Shown in pieces: positions 8,450 through 17,139 of a DNA stretch of 58,901 bases. A program made the translations under genes and the position numbers. The stretch's first letter is position 1. Each line of letters starts with the position of its first letter. Source of the DNA: Bacteroidota bacterium (lineage in GTDB: Bacteria > Bacteroidota > Bacteroidia > Bacteroidales > FEN-979); assembly GCA_026391735.1 (NCBI GenBank), contig JAPLDL010000014.1, forward strand, positions 1-58,901, read 5' to 3'. The notes under the pieces were generated by a model. That model saw only the letters and a program-made list of their open reading frames with translations, had not been told where the DNA came from and did not search any database.

Positions 8450-8839
8450 ATGACTGAAAAACAAGACGAACTCATTTACCGCAATAACCGGGAGCTTCAT
8501 TATTCATTTGATCCTGAACAAGGTTATACCCGTAAGGTTGATTATCAGTACCCTGGCAACCAGGTCATTATACAGCAGGGCTGGGATGTTGTCGAAAGCA
8601 GGGTCAGGGATGTTTCTGCCAGAATTAAAGAAGGTAAGCTTAGCCCTTTATCTTACTATATGGAAAAGAACCAGATGGAACTGCCCATGCTTTCCGATTA
8701 TACAGGCTTTATGCGATGGAGGATCAAAAGGCATCTGAAACCAGGTGTTTTTTCCAGACTAAGACCTGCGACACTCGCAAAATATGCCTCGGTTTTTGAT
8801 GTCGGGGTTAACGAACTTCTTAACCCTCCATTAACCTGA
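8450..8839 (+). CDS. Small HTH-like protein paired with BtrH_N protein, copy 1
   Basis: I do not recognise a named family for this 129-residue protein. Its C-terminal third resembles the helix-turn-helix of XRE/Cro regulators: RIKRHLKPGVFSRL, then LAKYASVFDVGVNELL, the usual end of such domains. Upstream are a conserved WDVV segment and SPLSYYMEK. Two paralogues at 9901 and 49348 share YYME/YYR, H(L/F)KP and (T/S)L-KY-E-F motifs. In every case the next gene encodes a BtrH_N-domain protein, here after 1 bp. It could be a DNA-binding regulator, but the invariant pairing makes a protein adapter for the BtrH_N partner equally plausible. Confidence 0.75.
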   Translation: MTEKQDELIYRNNRELHYSFDPEQGYTRKVDYQYPGNQVIIQQGWDVVESRVRDVSARIKEGKLSPLSYYMEKNQMELPMLSDYTGFMRWRIKRHLKPGVFSRLRPATLAKYASVFDVGVNELLNPPLT

Positions 8840-8840
8840 A

Positions 8841-9842
8841 ATGATCGAACTGAATTTTGAACACCGCCAGGCAGGGCATTGTGAAAGCGGGGTGACATCC
8901 AACCTGTTGCACTATCATAAACTGAGCGTTAGCGAACCGATAATATTCGGTATCGGAGCCGGCCTTTTTTTTAGTTATCTTCCATTCCTGAAAATGCAGC
9001 ATGCCCCTCTTACTTCTTTCAGGGTTTGGCCGGGAATGGTCTTTGACAGGGCAACAAAAGCACTTGGAATTAAAACAAAGATCCAACGGTTCAAAAATCC
9101 GGTGGACTCAATGAATAAACTTGATGAAGTCCTCGCATTGGGCTTTCCTGTTGGTCTCCAGGTAGGAACATTCAATCTTCCATTTTTCCCTCCCGAGTAC
9201 AGGATGCATTACAACATGCATAATATGGTAGTTTACGGAAAGAAAGATGATATTTACCTGATCAGTGATACGGTAGTTGAAAATAAAGTTGAAATATCAT
9301 ACAACGACCTGATGAGAGTAAGGTTTGCAAAAGGCACTTTTGCACCCCGTGGCCGCATGTATTATCCTTACCAGGTTCCTTCCAATGTAGATTTAAAACC
9401 TGCTATAATCAAAGGCATTCGTAAAACAGCAAATAATATGGTTGAAGTGCCTTTTCCGCTGATAGGTACTAAAGGTATACGTTTTCTTGCCCGACAGATG
9501 AGAAAGTGGCCCCAAAGATTAGGTGACGAGAAAGCGTCATATTATCTCGGCCAGGTATTAAGAATGGAGGAAGAGATTGGTACGGCAGGAGCGGGTTTCA
9601 GGTTCATTTATGGTGCTTTCCTCGATGAAGCGGCTACCATACTGAAACAGGATTGGATAAAAGAGGTTTCTGTTGAGATGGGGGAAGCTGCCAACCACTG
9701 GAGAAAATTCTCATATCATGGATCCAGAAATTGCAAAAAAAGGGCAAAGCCCGAAGAATCCTATGACATGCTGGCCGATATGTTAATGGAATGTGCCGAT
9801 ATGGAAGAAAAGGTCTTTCGCAAACTTGTAAAAATCAGATAA
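8841..9842 (+). CDS. BtrH_N-domain protein, putative ACP-dependent acyltransferase, copy 1
   Basis: This 333-residue protein begins with the BtrH N-terminal-type motif HRQAGHCESGVTSNLL, followed by SEPIIFGIGAGLFFSY. BtrH transfers an aminoacyl group from an ACP to an aminoglycoside in butirosin biosynthesis. A papain-like triad can be proposed: C14, H127 in MHNMVVYG and D143 in ISDTV. The C-terminal 150 residues (GAGFRFIYGAFL, then NWRKFS-like and RNCKK) are shared with the paralogues at 10317 and 49748. It starts 1 bp after the HTH-like gene. With four ACPs nearby, transfer of an ACP-bound acyl chain to an acceptor is a reasonable inference. Proteolysis by a C39-like fold is an alternative. 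Confidence 0.82.
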   Translation: MIELNFEHRQAGHCESGVTSNLLHYHKLSVSEPIIFGIGAGLFFSYLPFLKMQHAPLTSFRVWPGMVFDRATKALGIKTKIQRFKNPVDSMNKLDEVLALGFPVGLQVGTFNLPFFPPEYRMHYNMHNMVVYGKKDDIYLISDTVVENKVEISYNDLMRVRFAKGTFAPRGRMYYPYQVPSNVDLKPAIIKGIRKTANNMVEVPFPLIGTKGIRFLARQMRKWPQRLGDEKASYYLGQVLRMEEEIGTAGAGFRFIYGAFLDEAATILKQDWIKEVSVEMGEAANHWRKFSYHGSRNCKKRAKPEESYDMLADMLMECADMEEKVFRKLVKIR

Positions 9843-9900
9843 TACTTACCGATGAGTATTTTTAATAATTTCGCAGATATTTTTAAACAAAAGGAAACCG

Positions 9901-10308
9901 ATGGAAACCCCAGCAGAAAACACAGATCCTGTATACAAGAATAAGGATTACGGGCAATACCGGGAATTGTTCTACTCCTATGATGAACAAGGTAACTTCG
10001 GGAAAACTGTGGGTTACCATAACGAACCCGACAGGTTGGTTTTACAGCAGTCATGGGACTTGTTTAACGATCGTACTGAAGAAGCCCGTCAAAAGGTCCT
10101 TGCAGGAACTGCCAGCCCTATTGTTTATTATATGGAAAAGATCCTTGCCGATCCTTTAGGCTTATCCATGATGGCAGGTGTTTCGTTCTGGAAGGTAAAG
10201 CTTCATTTTAAACCGTTTTTTTTCAAACGGCTCAGCAATAAAACACTTGCAAAATATGCTGAAGCATTTAACATTACCGTTGATCAGCTTAAGAATTTCG
10301 AACAATAA
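9901..10308 (+). CDS. Small HTH-like protein paired with BtrH_N protein, copy 2
   Basis: This protein of 135 residues is a paralogue of the proteins at 8450 and 49348. It shares YRELFYSYDEQG near the N-terminus, QQSWDLF in the middle, SPIVYYMEK, and a C-terminal KLHFKPFFFKRL followed by TLAKYAEAFNITVDQL, which looks like the last helices of a Cro/CI-type domain. No other domain is evident. It lies 8 bp before the second BtrH_N gene. Tandem duplication of the two-gene unit (8450-9842 and 9901-11342) is clear from order and sequence, although the copies have diverged. Confidence 0.75.
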   Translation: METPAENTDPVYKNKDYGQYRELFYSYDEQGNFGKTVGYHNEPDRLVLQQSWDLFNDRTEEARQKVLAGTASPIVYYMEKILADPLGLSMMAGVSFWKVKLHFKPFFFKRLSNKTLAKYAEAFNITVDQLKNFEQ

Positions 10309-10316
10309 ATAACATA

Positions 10317-11342
10317 ATGATGGAAAGTAAACCCATGATGATCAATTATATACACCGCCAGGCAGGCCATTGCGAAAGCGGCGCCACTTCCAACCTCTTC
10401 AATTATTATGGAATACAAATGTCGGAACCCATGGCTTTTGGTATCGGGACCGGCATCTATTTCAGCTACCTCCCCTTTATCAAGTTGATGTTTGCCCCCA
10501 TGATGTCGTTCAGGAACCTTCCAAACACTGTGTTTCACCGTTCAATGAAATATCTGGGTGTTGATGCAACAGTAATCAAGAAATTCAATGATGTAAAGGA
10601 GTCGATGGATGTCCTTGACCGGAACCTGGAGAAGGGAATTCCGACCGGCGTGCAGGTTGGTGTTTTCAATCTTACATTTTTCCCGCCCGAATACCGTCAG
10701 CATTATAATATGCATAATATGGTGGTATACGGCAAGGAAGGCAACCTCTACCATATCAGCGATACGGTAATGGAACATCCGCAGACACTTACATATGATG
10801 ACCTTGTGAGGGTGCGTTGGGCAAAAGGTGCATTTGCCCCCAAAGGCAAAATGTATTGGATCAACCATGTTCCTGAAGAACTGGATATACGTTATGGCGT
10901 GGAACAGGGAATAAAGAAGAGCGTTTATGAGATGACCAAGGTGCCTTTCTGGCTCGTCGGGATCAAAGGCATGCGCGTCATGGCAAAAGATATTAGGAAA
11001 TGGCCAAAAAAACACGGTAATCAAAAAGCTGCGTTTTACCTTGGCAGCATTCTCAGGATGGCCGAAGATTTCGGAACAGGGGGTGCGGGCTTCCGTTATA
11101 TTTACGGTGCATTTCTTAAAGAAAGCGGTCAGAAATTCGACAATAAGGCGCTGCTCGAAGCTGCCGACCTGATGGGCCGGACAGCCAATAAATGGAGGGA
11201 ATTTACTTACCTTGGCGCCAGAAACTGCAAGAACCGGTCTTCCCAACCCATTGAGGATTATGTGACACTTGGAGATATGATGATGGAAATTGCGGGAATG
11301 GAAGAACAGGTTTTCAAAAGAATTGAGAAAATCAAGATCTGA
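10317..11342 (+). CDS. BtrH_N-domain protein, putative ACP-dependent acyltransferase, copy 2
   Basis: This 341-residue paralogue is highly similar to the protein at 8841. It shares HRQAGHCESGATSNLF with C19, SEPMAFGIGTGIYFSYLPF, FNLTFFPPEYRQHYNMHN with H133, and ISDTV with D149. The proposed Cys-His-Asp triad is therefore conserved. The C-terminal half keeps GTGGAGFRYIYGAFL. Its stop codon overlaps the start of the ABC ATPase (TGATG at 11340-11344), indicating translational coupling to the transporter. I infer transfer or processing of an ACP-bound product just before export. Function has not been shown for this family outside butirosin-type pathways, as far as I know. Confidence 0.82.
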   Translation: MMESKPMMINYIHRQAGHCESGATSNLFNYYGIQMSEPMAFGIGTGIYFSYLPFIKLMFAPMMSFRNLPNTVFHRSMKYLGVDATVIKKFNDVKESMDVLDRNLEKGIPTGVQVGVFNLTFFPPEYRQHYNMHNMVVYGKEGNLYHISDTVMEHPQTLTYDDLVRVRWAKGAFAPKGKMYWINHVPEELDIRYGVEQGIKKSVYEMTKVPFWLVGIKGMRVMAKDIRKWPKKHGNQKAAFYLGSILRMAEDFGTGGAGFRYIYGAFLKESGQKFDNKALLEAADLMGRTANKWREFTYLGARNCKNRSSQPIEDYVTLGDMMMEIAGMEEQVFKRIEKIKI

Positions 11343-12094
11343 TGTCAGATAAGGTCATTATCGAAATAAGGGACCTGGTCAAAGTCTATAAAGGCTCCGA
11401 AGAACCAGCCATCAAAGGGATCTCCCTGGATATTTTTCAGGGAGAGATCTTTGGTCTGCTCGGTCCGAACGGTGCGGGTAAAACCACTACAATTTCCATT
11501 TTATGCGGACTTTTTCGTCCCAACAGCGGCAGTGTGTTTATCGATGGTCTGGATATCCATTCAAACCTCAATAAGATTAAACACATCATAGGAGTAGTGC
11601 CTCAAGATGTAGCACTCTACCCTACCCTGACCGCATGGGAGAATCTTACCTTTTTCGGTAATATGTACGGCCTTAAAGGAGGCAGACTGAAAGAAAAAAT
11701 TGCTGAAGGCCTGCATGTGTTCGGGCTGGAGAAACATGCAGAAAAGAAGATTGCAAACTGTTCGGGAGGCATAAAACGGAGGATTAACCTTATTGCCGGA
11801 CTTTTGCATAATCCCAAAGTGATTTTTCTGGATGAACCAACGGTTGGTATCGATGTACAATCCAGGGTTGTCATCCTGGATTATCTTAAAGAGCTTAACC
11901 AGAAGGGTACTACCGTGATCTACACCTCACATTATATGGAGGAAGCTGAAAAGCTCTGTACCCGGGTTGCTATAATCGATCGTGGCAAAGTAATTTCCAT
12001 GGGAAACCCCAGGGAACTTGTCGCTGAACACCCCGAGTTCAAAGATCTTGAAAATATTTTTCTGCATCTTACGGGTAAGGACCTAAGAGATTAA
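11342..12094 (+). CDS. ABC transporter ATP-binding protein
   Basis: This nucleotide-binding subunit of 250 residues belongs to the ABC-2 export type. Walker A GPNGAGKT is at 41-48, the Q-loop at VPQDV near 86-90, a slightly unusual signature CSGGI at 140-144, Walker B VIFLDE at 160-165 and the switch histidine H197 (TSHYME). Its partner permease starts 18 bp downstream. It is the only ABC ATPase in the window although a second, broken ABC-2 permease gene lies at 48118, so it might serve both. Export of the pigment, or of an intermediate handled by the BtrH_N proteins, is inferred. Confidence 0.93.
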   Translation: MSDKVIIEIRDLVKVYKGSEEPAIKGISLDIFQGEIFGLLGPNGAGKTTTISILCGLFRPNSGSVFIDGLDIHSNLNKIKHIIGVVPQDVALYPTLTAWENLTFFGNMYGLKGGRLKEKIAEGLHVFGLEKHAEKKIANCSGGIKRRINLIAGLLHNPKVIFLDEPTVGIDVQSRVVILDYLKELNQKGTTVIYTSHYMEEAEKLCTRVAIIDRGKVISMGNPRELVAEHPEFKDLENIFLHLTGKDLRD

Positions 12095-12112
12095 TGGGTA
12101 AGAGAAGGTGTA

Positions 12113-13414
12113 ATGTTTAAATATTTTTCAGCTTGCCGAAAGGAATCGTTGATCCTGATCAGGGACCTGGCAGGTCTTGTCATGTTGTTTATTATGCCCA
12201 TGATCATGGTCATGATCCTCGCTTTGGTCCAGGAGCAGGGCTGGAGCTCACTTTCGAAGGATCCTTCAATACCTGTCCTTCTTGTTGATGAGGATCATGA
12301 TACCCTGGGAGCCAAAATCCAGGAAGGGCTTAAAAGCTCCAATATTTTTAAAATATATACCAATCTGGAAGGGAAACCACTGACCCGCGAAGTTGCAAAA
12401 GCATTAATTGCAAAAGGCACATACAATATTGCTGTGATCATACCCCGGGAGTCTACCAGGATCATCAGGCATAAAGTACAGGTTATGGTGACCCAGATCG
12501 TTTCGGGTATTATGATGCCGGTCGACAATCCCTTCCTGGATATCCAGTCAAATGATTCCATTAACATTTCTATATATTTCGATCCAGGCATCAAGGGAAC
12601 CTTTAAATATGCCTTTATGGCCTCCATGAAGGAATACAGTATGTTCATTGAATCCACAATGATATTTTCTTCTTTCAATACCGAATTGAAAAAAATGTTT
12701 CCTCAATACCGGCCCCCGAAATCCGATTATAAGGAGTCTGTATTTTTTACAGAGATATTTCCTGCCGGAAAAGATGAAAAAGCTGTTCCTTCTACAACCC
12801 AGCATAACGTGCCCGCCTGGGCGTTATTTGCCATGTTCTTCATCGTGATTCCGATGACCGGGAGCATGATCAAGGAACGTGACGAAGGCAGCATGATCAG
12901 GATCAACACCATGCCCGTTTCATATTTTACCATATTCATGGCCAAGGTGAGTGTTTATGCGGTGGTTTGCATCATCCAGTTCATACTCATGGTGCTGGCC
13001 GGAAGATACATTCTCCCCTTAGCAAACATCCCTGCTTTGACGATAGGATCGAATTATTTTGGAATACTATTGATGATGATCGTCTCAAGTTTGGCTGCAC
13101 TGGGTTTTGCTATTGCCGTTGGAACTGTGGCCCGCACTCATCAGCAAGCTGCTGCCTTCGGAGTTGTTTCAGTTGTCGTGCTTACTGCTTTGGGCGGATT
13201 ATGGGTCCCTGTTTATCTTATGCCTGAAGTGATGAGGAGCATTGCGTTGTGGTCACCACTTAACTGGGCGCACGTAGCGTTTATTGATCTCTTCCTCAGG
13301 CAGGCTACAATCGTGGATGTTCTTCCGCAGATTTGTAAACTGTTGATATTTTTTGCTGTGATGATCTCTATTGCCCTTTTCTACCGCAAAATAAACTCTC
13401 CCTTGAACAGTTGA
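12113..13414 (+). CDS. ABC-2 type transporter permease
   Basis: This 433-residue membrane protein has one N-terminal membrane helix (about 19-39), a large extracytoplasmic domain (about 40-230), and a C-terminal bundle of five to six helices starting at ALFAMFFIVIPMTGSM (237-252). This is the architecture of ABC-2 exporters such as the YhgE/LinY type. The loop IKERDEGSM after the second helix is typical. It is paralogous to the interrupted permease at 48118-49327, which shares LFAMFFIVIP and the EGS/EGA loop. It pairs with the ATPase at 11342. Confidence 0.92.
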   Translation: MFKYFSACRKESLILIRDLAGLVMLFIMPMIMVMILALVQEQGWSSLSKDPSIPVLLVDEDHDTLGAKIQEGLKSSNIFKIYTNLEGKPLTREVAKALIAKGTYNIAVIIPRESTRIIRHKVQVMVTQIVSGIMMPVDNPFLDIQSNDSINISIYFDPGIKGTFKYAFMASMKEYSMFIESTMIFSSFNTELKKMFPQYRPPKSDYKESVFFTEIFPAGKDEKAVPSTTQHNVPAWALFAMFFIVIPMTGSMIKERDEGSMIRINTMPVSYFTIFMAKVSVYAVVCIIQFILMVLAGRYILPLANIPALTIGSNYFGILLMMIVSSLAALGFAIAVGTVARTHQQAAAFGVVSVVVLTALGGLWVPVYLMPEVMRSIALWSPLNWAHVAFIDLFLRQATIVDVLPQICKLLIFFAVMISIALFYRKINSPLNS

Positions 13415-13415
13415 T

Positions 13416-13832
13416 ATGACACTCACCGACAGAAAAGAGATTACCGTCAGATTCAGTGAAGTTGATTCAATGAAAATCGTCTGGCATGGAAATTACCTGA
13501 AATATTTTGAGGACGGGCGTGAATCGTTTGGTCTCAGATACAACCTGGGCTACCTTGATGTATACAGGCATAACGTGATGATCCCCATCGTCAAGGTGAA
13601 CTGCGACTATAAAAAGCCCCTTGTGTACGGTGATGTGCTCATTGTTGAAACAACATACATCCCAACAGAAGCAGCTAAAATAGTATTCGAATATAAAATC
13701 CTCAGAAAAAATGACGGAGAAGTAGTTGCAACGGGAAATTCAACCCAGGTGTTTCTGACCCCCGAAGGTGATCTGTTGCTCACATCCCCCGGATTTTTTT
13801 CAGGATGGAAAAGGAAATGGGGAATTGAATAA
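13416..13832 (+). CDS. Acyl-CoA/acyl-ACP thioesterase, 4HBT (YbgC) family
   Basis: This hotdog protein of 138 residues has the 4-hydroxybenzoyl-CoA thioesterase pattern RFSEVDSMKIVWHGNYLKYFE: acidic D17, then H24 and E32. It starts 1 bp after the permease stop. A second member lies at 23095. Thioesterases of this kind occur in aryl polyene clusters, where they may release or proofread ACP-bound chains. The substrate is not readable from sequence. Confidence 0.85.
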   Translation: MTLTDRKEITVRFSEVDSMKIVWHGNYLKYFEDGRESFGLRYNLGYLDVYRHNVMIPIVKVNCDYKKPLVYGDVLIVETTYIPTEAAKIVFEYKILRKNDGEVVATGNSTQVFLTPEGDLLLTSPGFFSGWKRKWGIE

Positions 13833-13841
13833 GTATCTGAG

Positions 13842-15014
13842 ATGAAAAGCGTTTACGTACTTTCTGAAAATATAGTTTCTTCCCTCGGGTTTACCACCGA
13901 TGAAAACGCTGAACAGCTTGTATCAGGCATTTCAGGGATAAAGATGCATGACGATCTTAACCTTTCTCCTCACCCAGTCCCCCTGTCCCTGGTTGATACC
14001 TCCAGACTCGAATCGAAATTCCAGATTGTTCTTGGTCAGTATGGGAAAAACCAAAAACCGGGTTATTACACAAGGCTGGAAAAAATGCTTATCCTGTCAA
14101 TCACAGATGCCCTGGAAAGAAGTTCAGTAAAGCCCGAGAATGACAAGGTTTTACTTGTTCTTTCGACCACCAAGGGGAACATTGACCTGCTTGAAGACCG
14201 TTTTACTGCAAAATTCGATCATAAACGAATTTACCTTTGGGCCCTTGCTTCAGTACTCAGGGATTTTTTTGGTTTCGCTAACACACCCCTCATCATCAGC
14301 AATGCATGCATATCGGGAGTAATGGCCCTTATTGCTGCAAGCCGGCTGTTACGTTCGGGACAGTATCATGCCGCAGTTGTTACCGGAGGTGATATTGCTA
14401 CCGAATTCGTAATTTCCGGATTCCAGTCGTTCCAGGCCCTTAGTCCGGAACCATGCAAACCGTTCGATCTGCACAGGACCGGATTATCGCTTGGTGAAGG
14501 ATGCGGGACTGTAGTACTTTCAATGAATCCTGCTGAAGACGGCAACGACAGGATCCTTTTAATGGGAGGATCGGTCAGTAATGATGCAAATCATATTTCA
14601 GGTCCATCCAGAACTGGCGAAGAACTTAGCCTGGCTATTAACAAAGCAATGGAGGAATCAGGTCTTTATTCTGAAGTCCTTGATTTTATTTCGGCTCACG
14701 GTACAGCTACACCCTATAACGACGAGATGGAAGCAAAAGCCATCTCACTTAGTAAAATTAATGAAGTCCAGGTGAACAGTCTGAAAGGATATTGGGGCCA
14801 TACTCTTGGAGCTTCGGGGCTCATGGAAGCGGCAGCACTGATAAACTCAATGAAAACCAACCGGCTCTTTAAAACACTGGGATTTGAAGAACCCGGGGTT
14901 TCAGAAAGAATCAATGTTGTGAGTGAGACAATTTATAAACCAGTTAATGCCTGCCTGAAGATGGCATCCGGTTTTGGCGGATGCAACGCTGCGCTGGTAT
15001 TTCAGAAAGCCTGA
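13842..15014 (+). CDS. Beta-ketoacyl-ACP synthase, divergent
   Basis: This 390-residue condensing enzyme retains the catalytic residues C156 (SNACISG), H286 (SAHGTAT), K315 and H320 (GHTLGASG). The N-terminal third is less conserved than in the other ketosynthases here: it lacks a clear TGxG start and begins MKSVYVLSEN. It is followed after 2 bp by a degenerate ketosynthase-like protein, and the two may form a KS/partner dimer. Which elongation or initiation step it performs is unknown. Confidence 0.88.
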   Translation: MKSVYVLSENIVSSLGFTTDENAEQLVSGISGIKMHDDLNLSPHPVPLSLVDTSRLESKFQIVLGQYGKNQKPGYYTRLEKMLILSITDALERSSVKPENDKVLLVLSTTKGNIDLLEDRFTAKFDHKRIYLWALASVLRDFFGFANTPLIISNACISGVMALIAASRLLRSGQYHAAVVTGGDIATEFVISGFQSFQALSPEPCKPFDLHRTGLSLGEGCGTVVLSMNPAEDGNDRILLMGGSVSNDANHISGPSRTGEELSLAINKAMEESGLYSEVLDFISAHGTATPYNDEMEAKAISLSKINEVQVNSLKGYWGHTLGASGLMEAAALINSMKTNRLFKTLGFEEPGVSERINVVSETIYKPVNACLKMASGFGGCNAALVFQKA

Positions 15015-15016
15015 GT

Positions 15017-15682
15017 ATGGAGAAACTCATCACTGCATACGCTTATATCGGTGAAGGTAAAGTTGTTGTTAACAAGCGACTTATCTTTTTTCAGGAAAAA
15101 ATTGTTACTTTTGCCGAGTTTATAAAGGCTCTGTATAAGCAGGAGCAGATATCGTATCCCAAGTTTTACAAAATGGATTCCTTGAGTAAACTTGGGTTCA
15201 TGTCGGCCGAACTGCTTCTGAGACATGAAAACACCGGCAGGTTCAAAACCGGATCACTTGCAGTGGTTCTGGCTGATTCAAGTTCAAGTCTGGAGACGGA
15301 CCTGCTCCATCAGGAGAGTATCAGAAACAGGTCGGCCTGGTTCCCAAGCCCTTCGGTTTTCGTATACACCCTGGCGAATATTGTTATCGGTGAGATCTGC
15401 ATTCGCCACAACCTAAAAGGGGAAACTGCATTTCTGATCAGCGAGAAATTCAATGCTGCTCAATTGCAGGCTCTTGTGTCGGAACTCCTCGATAACGATC
15501 GTGCAGAAGCCTGCATCTGCGGATGGGTGGATATACTTGGCAATACATTCAGGGCTTTGACGGTCCTGGTTGAAAAAGCCAAGGAAGAACCCGCGGGAAC
15601 AGGATTCACTGCCCTGCCTTTTTCGGAGGCTTCACTTAATGAATTAATGAATTTAACTGAAACGAGAACATGGACGAATTAA
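15017..15682 (+). CDS. Truncated, catalytically dead ketosynthase-like protein
   Basis: This 221-residue protein resembles only the N-terminal half of a ketosynthase. GSLAVVLADSSSSLETDL matches the region before the nucleophile elbow, and PSPSVFVYTLANIVIGE matches the dimer-interface segment. At the nucleophile position the sequence reads KGETAFLISEKF, without cysteine. The second half with both histidines is absent. I chose the ATG at 15017, 2 bp after the preceding stop. Its gene overlaps the next ACP gene by 13 bp, so it is translated as part of the operon and does not look like random decay. A structural partner for the KS at 13842 is my inference. Confidence 0.7.
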   Translation: MEKLITAYAYIGEGKVVVNKRLIFFQEKIVTFAEFIKALYKQEQISYPKFYKMDSLSKLGFMSAELLLRHENTGRFKTGSLAVVLADSSSSLETDLLHQESIRNRSAWFPSPSVFVYTLANIVIGEICIRHNLKGETAFLISEKFNAAQLQALVSELLDNDRAEACICGWVDILGNTFRALTVLVEKAKEEPAGTGFTALPFSEASLNELMNLTETRTWTN

Positions 15683-15930
15683 TTGACAAACTCAAGAAAG
15701 AAGTGATTGCACAGCTGAATCTCGAAGATATTTCGGCGGATGATATTAACCCTGATTCCCCTTTATTCGGAGAAGGTCTGGGACTTGATTCCATTGATGC
15801 CCTTGAACTTATTGTCCTCCTTGAAAAAAATTACGGTATTAAAATAGAAGATCCCAAAGACGGTAAAAAGATCTTTCATTCAATCCGTACCATGGCTGAA
15901 TATATAACCGAACATCAAAAGAAAGCATAA
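15670..15930 (+). CDS. Acyl carrier protein
   Basis: This 86-residue ACP has the phosphopantetheine motif LGLDSIDALE (Ser41) and the acidic, helical character of the family. Its start overlaps the previous gene by 13 bp, and its stop directly abuts the start of the KS at 15931. It is therefore the most likely carrier for the two KS/CLF pairs that follow. Confidence 0.93.
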   Translation: MDELIDKLKKEVIAQLNLEDISADDINPDSPLFGEGLGLDSIDALELIVLLEKNYGIKIEDPKDGKKIFHSIRTMAEYITEHQKKA

Positions 15931-17139
15931 ATGCCTTCAAGGATTTTTGTTACCGGATCAGGTTTCATCTCAGGTCTTGGTAACAATGTTCAGGAAAATC
16001 TTACTTCACTTCTCAACCTTCGTTCCGGCATTGGCCCGATAAGGCATATTGACACGGTCCTTAAAGATGAACTCGCCGTTTCGGAAGTCGCCATGACCAA
16101 TGATGAATTGATGCGGTATGCAGGATTGAATGATCAGTCAGCGTATTCGAGGAACGCAATGCTCGGCATAATTGCTGCCAGTGAAGCTTTTTCCCATGCG
16201 CATCTTCATTTGCACAAAGGTTTAAGAACCGGTCTTATCTCGGGAACAACGGTTGGAGGGATGGATGAATGCGAGAAATACTATCAGGACTTTCTGACAA
16301 ACGACAGCAAAAACAGGTTTATTGACATCTATGACTGCGCCGACAGCACTGAAAAGATAGCTGATCATCTGGGGCTCAGGGGATTTATTACCACCATAAG
16401 CACAGCCTGCTCCTCAGCGGCTAATTCCATTCAGTTTGCCTCAAGAATGATGAATGCAGGAAAACTGGATTGTGCAGTCGCGGGAGGCACCGAAGCACTT
16501 ACAAAGTTCCACCTCAATGGTTTTAACGCGCTTAAAATACTGGACAAAAAACCTTGCCGCCCTTTTGACGCCTCCCGCAACGGGATCAACCTGGGTGAGG
16601 GAGCAGCTTACCTTGTGCTGGAAACGGAGGAGGCCAATCAAAGAACCGGGAATCCTGTGATCTGTGAACTTGTTGGATATGGTAATGCCTGTGAAGCATT
16701 TCATCAGACTGCCTCCTCCCCCGACGGCACAGGCGCTTACCTGGCGATGAAAAAGGCCCTTGATATGAGCGGGGAAAGCCCCGATTCAATCGACTATATC
16801 AATGCACATGGAACTGGTACCGATAATAATGACCTTTCGGAAGGAAGGGCCATTGAAAGATTGTTTACGGGCAAGATCCCTTATGTGAGTTCAACCAAGC
16901 CGTTTACCGGACATATGACATCTGCCGCAGGCTCAGCCGAAGCAATCATCTCCATACTCGGACTTCAGAAAGGAATCATCTGGCCGAATATGAACTTCTC
17001 AACCCCTATGCCCGAGCTTAAGTTCAGTGTGGCCGCGAAAATGATCAGGGATCTCGACATTAACCTGGTCATGAGTAATTCATTTGGTTTTGGTGGAAAT
17101 AACAGTTCCCTGATTTTTAAAAAATATGGCATACATTAA
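15931..17139 (+). CDS. Ketosynthase alpha subunit (FabF-like), pair 1
   Basis: This is a 402-residue ketosynthase with C160 in ISTACSSAAN, H293 in NAHGTGT, K323 and H328 in TKPFTGH. All catalytic residues are present. The next gene overlaps it by 14 bp and encodes a chain-length-factor-like partner, the type II polyketide KS-alpha/KS-beta arrangement also used in aryl polyene clusters (ApeO/ApeC type). It is strongly similar to the KS at 18227, sharing HQTASSPDG and NNDLSEG segments, and the gene pair appears duplicated. It likely elongates the polyene on ACP. Confidence 0.92.
   Translation: MPSRIFVTGSGFISGLGNNVQENLTSLLNLRSGIGPIRHIDTVLKDELAVSEVAMTNDELMRYAGLNDQSAYSRNAMLGIIAASEAFSHAHLHLHKGLRTGLISGTTVGGMDECEKYYQDFLTNDSKNRFIDIYDCADSTEKIADHLGLRGFITTISTACSSAANSIQFASRMMNAGKLDCAVAGGTEALTKFHLNGFNALKILDKKPCRPFDASRNGINLGEGAAYLVLETEEANQRTGNPVICELVGYGNACEAFHQTASSPDGTGAYLAMKKALDMSGESPDSIDYINAHGTGTDNNDLSEGRAIERLFTGKIPYVSSTKPFTGHMTSAAGSAEAIISILGLQKGIIWPNMNFSTPMPELKFSVAAKMIRDLDINLVMSNSFGFGGNNSSLIFKKYGIH

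Noticed and set aside
15105..15112. TACTTTTG promoter-like box inside the degenerate ketosynthase gene
   Set aside because: It lies within coding sequence with no nearby start codon of a new gene. Such boxes are expected by chance in AT-rich stretches.
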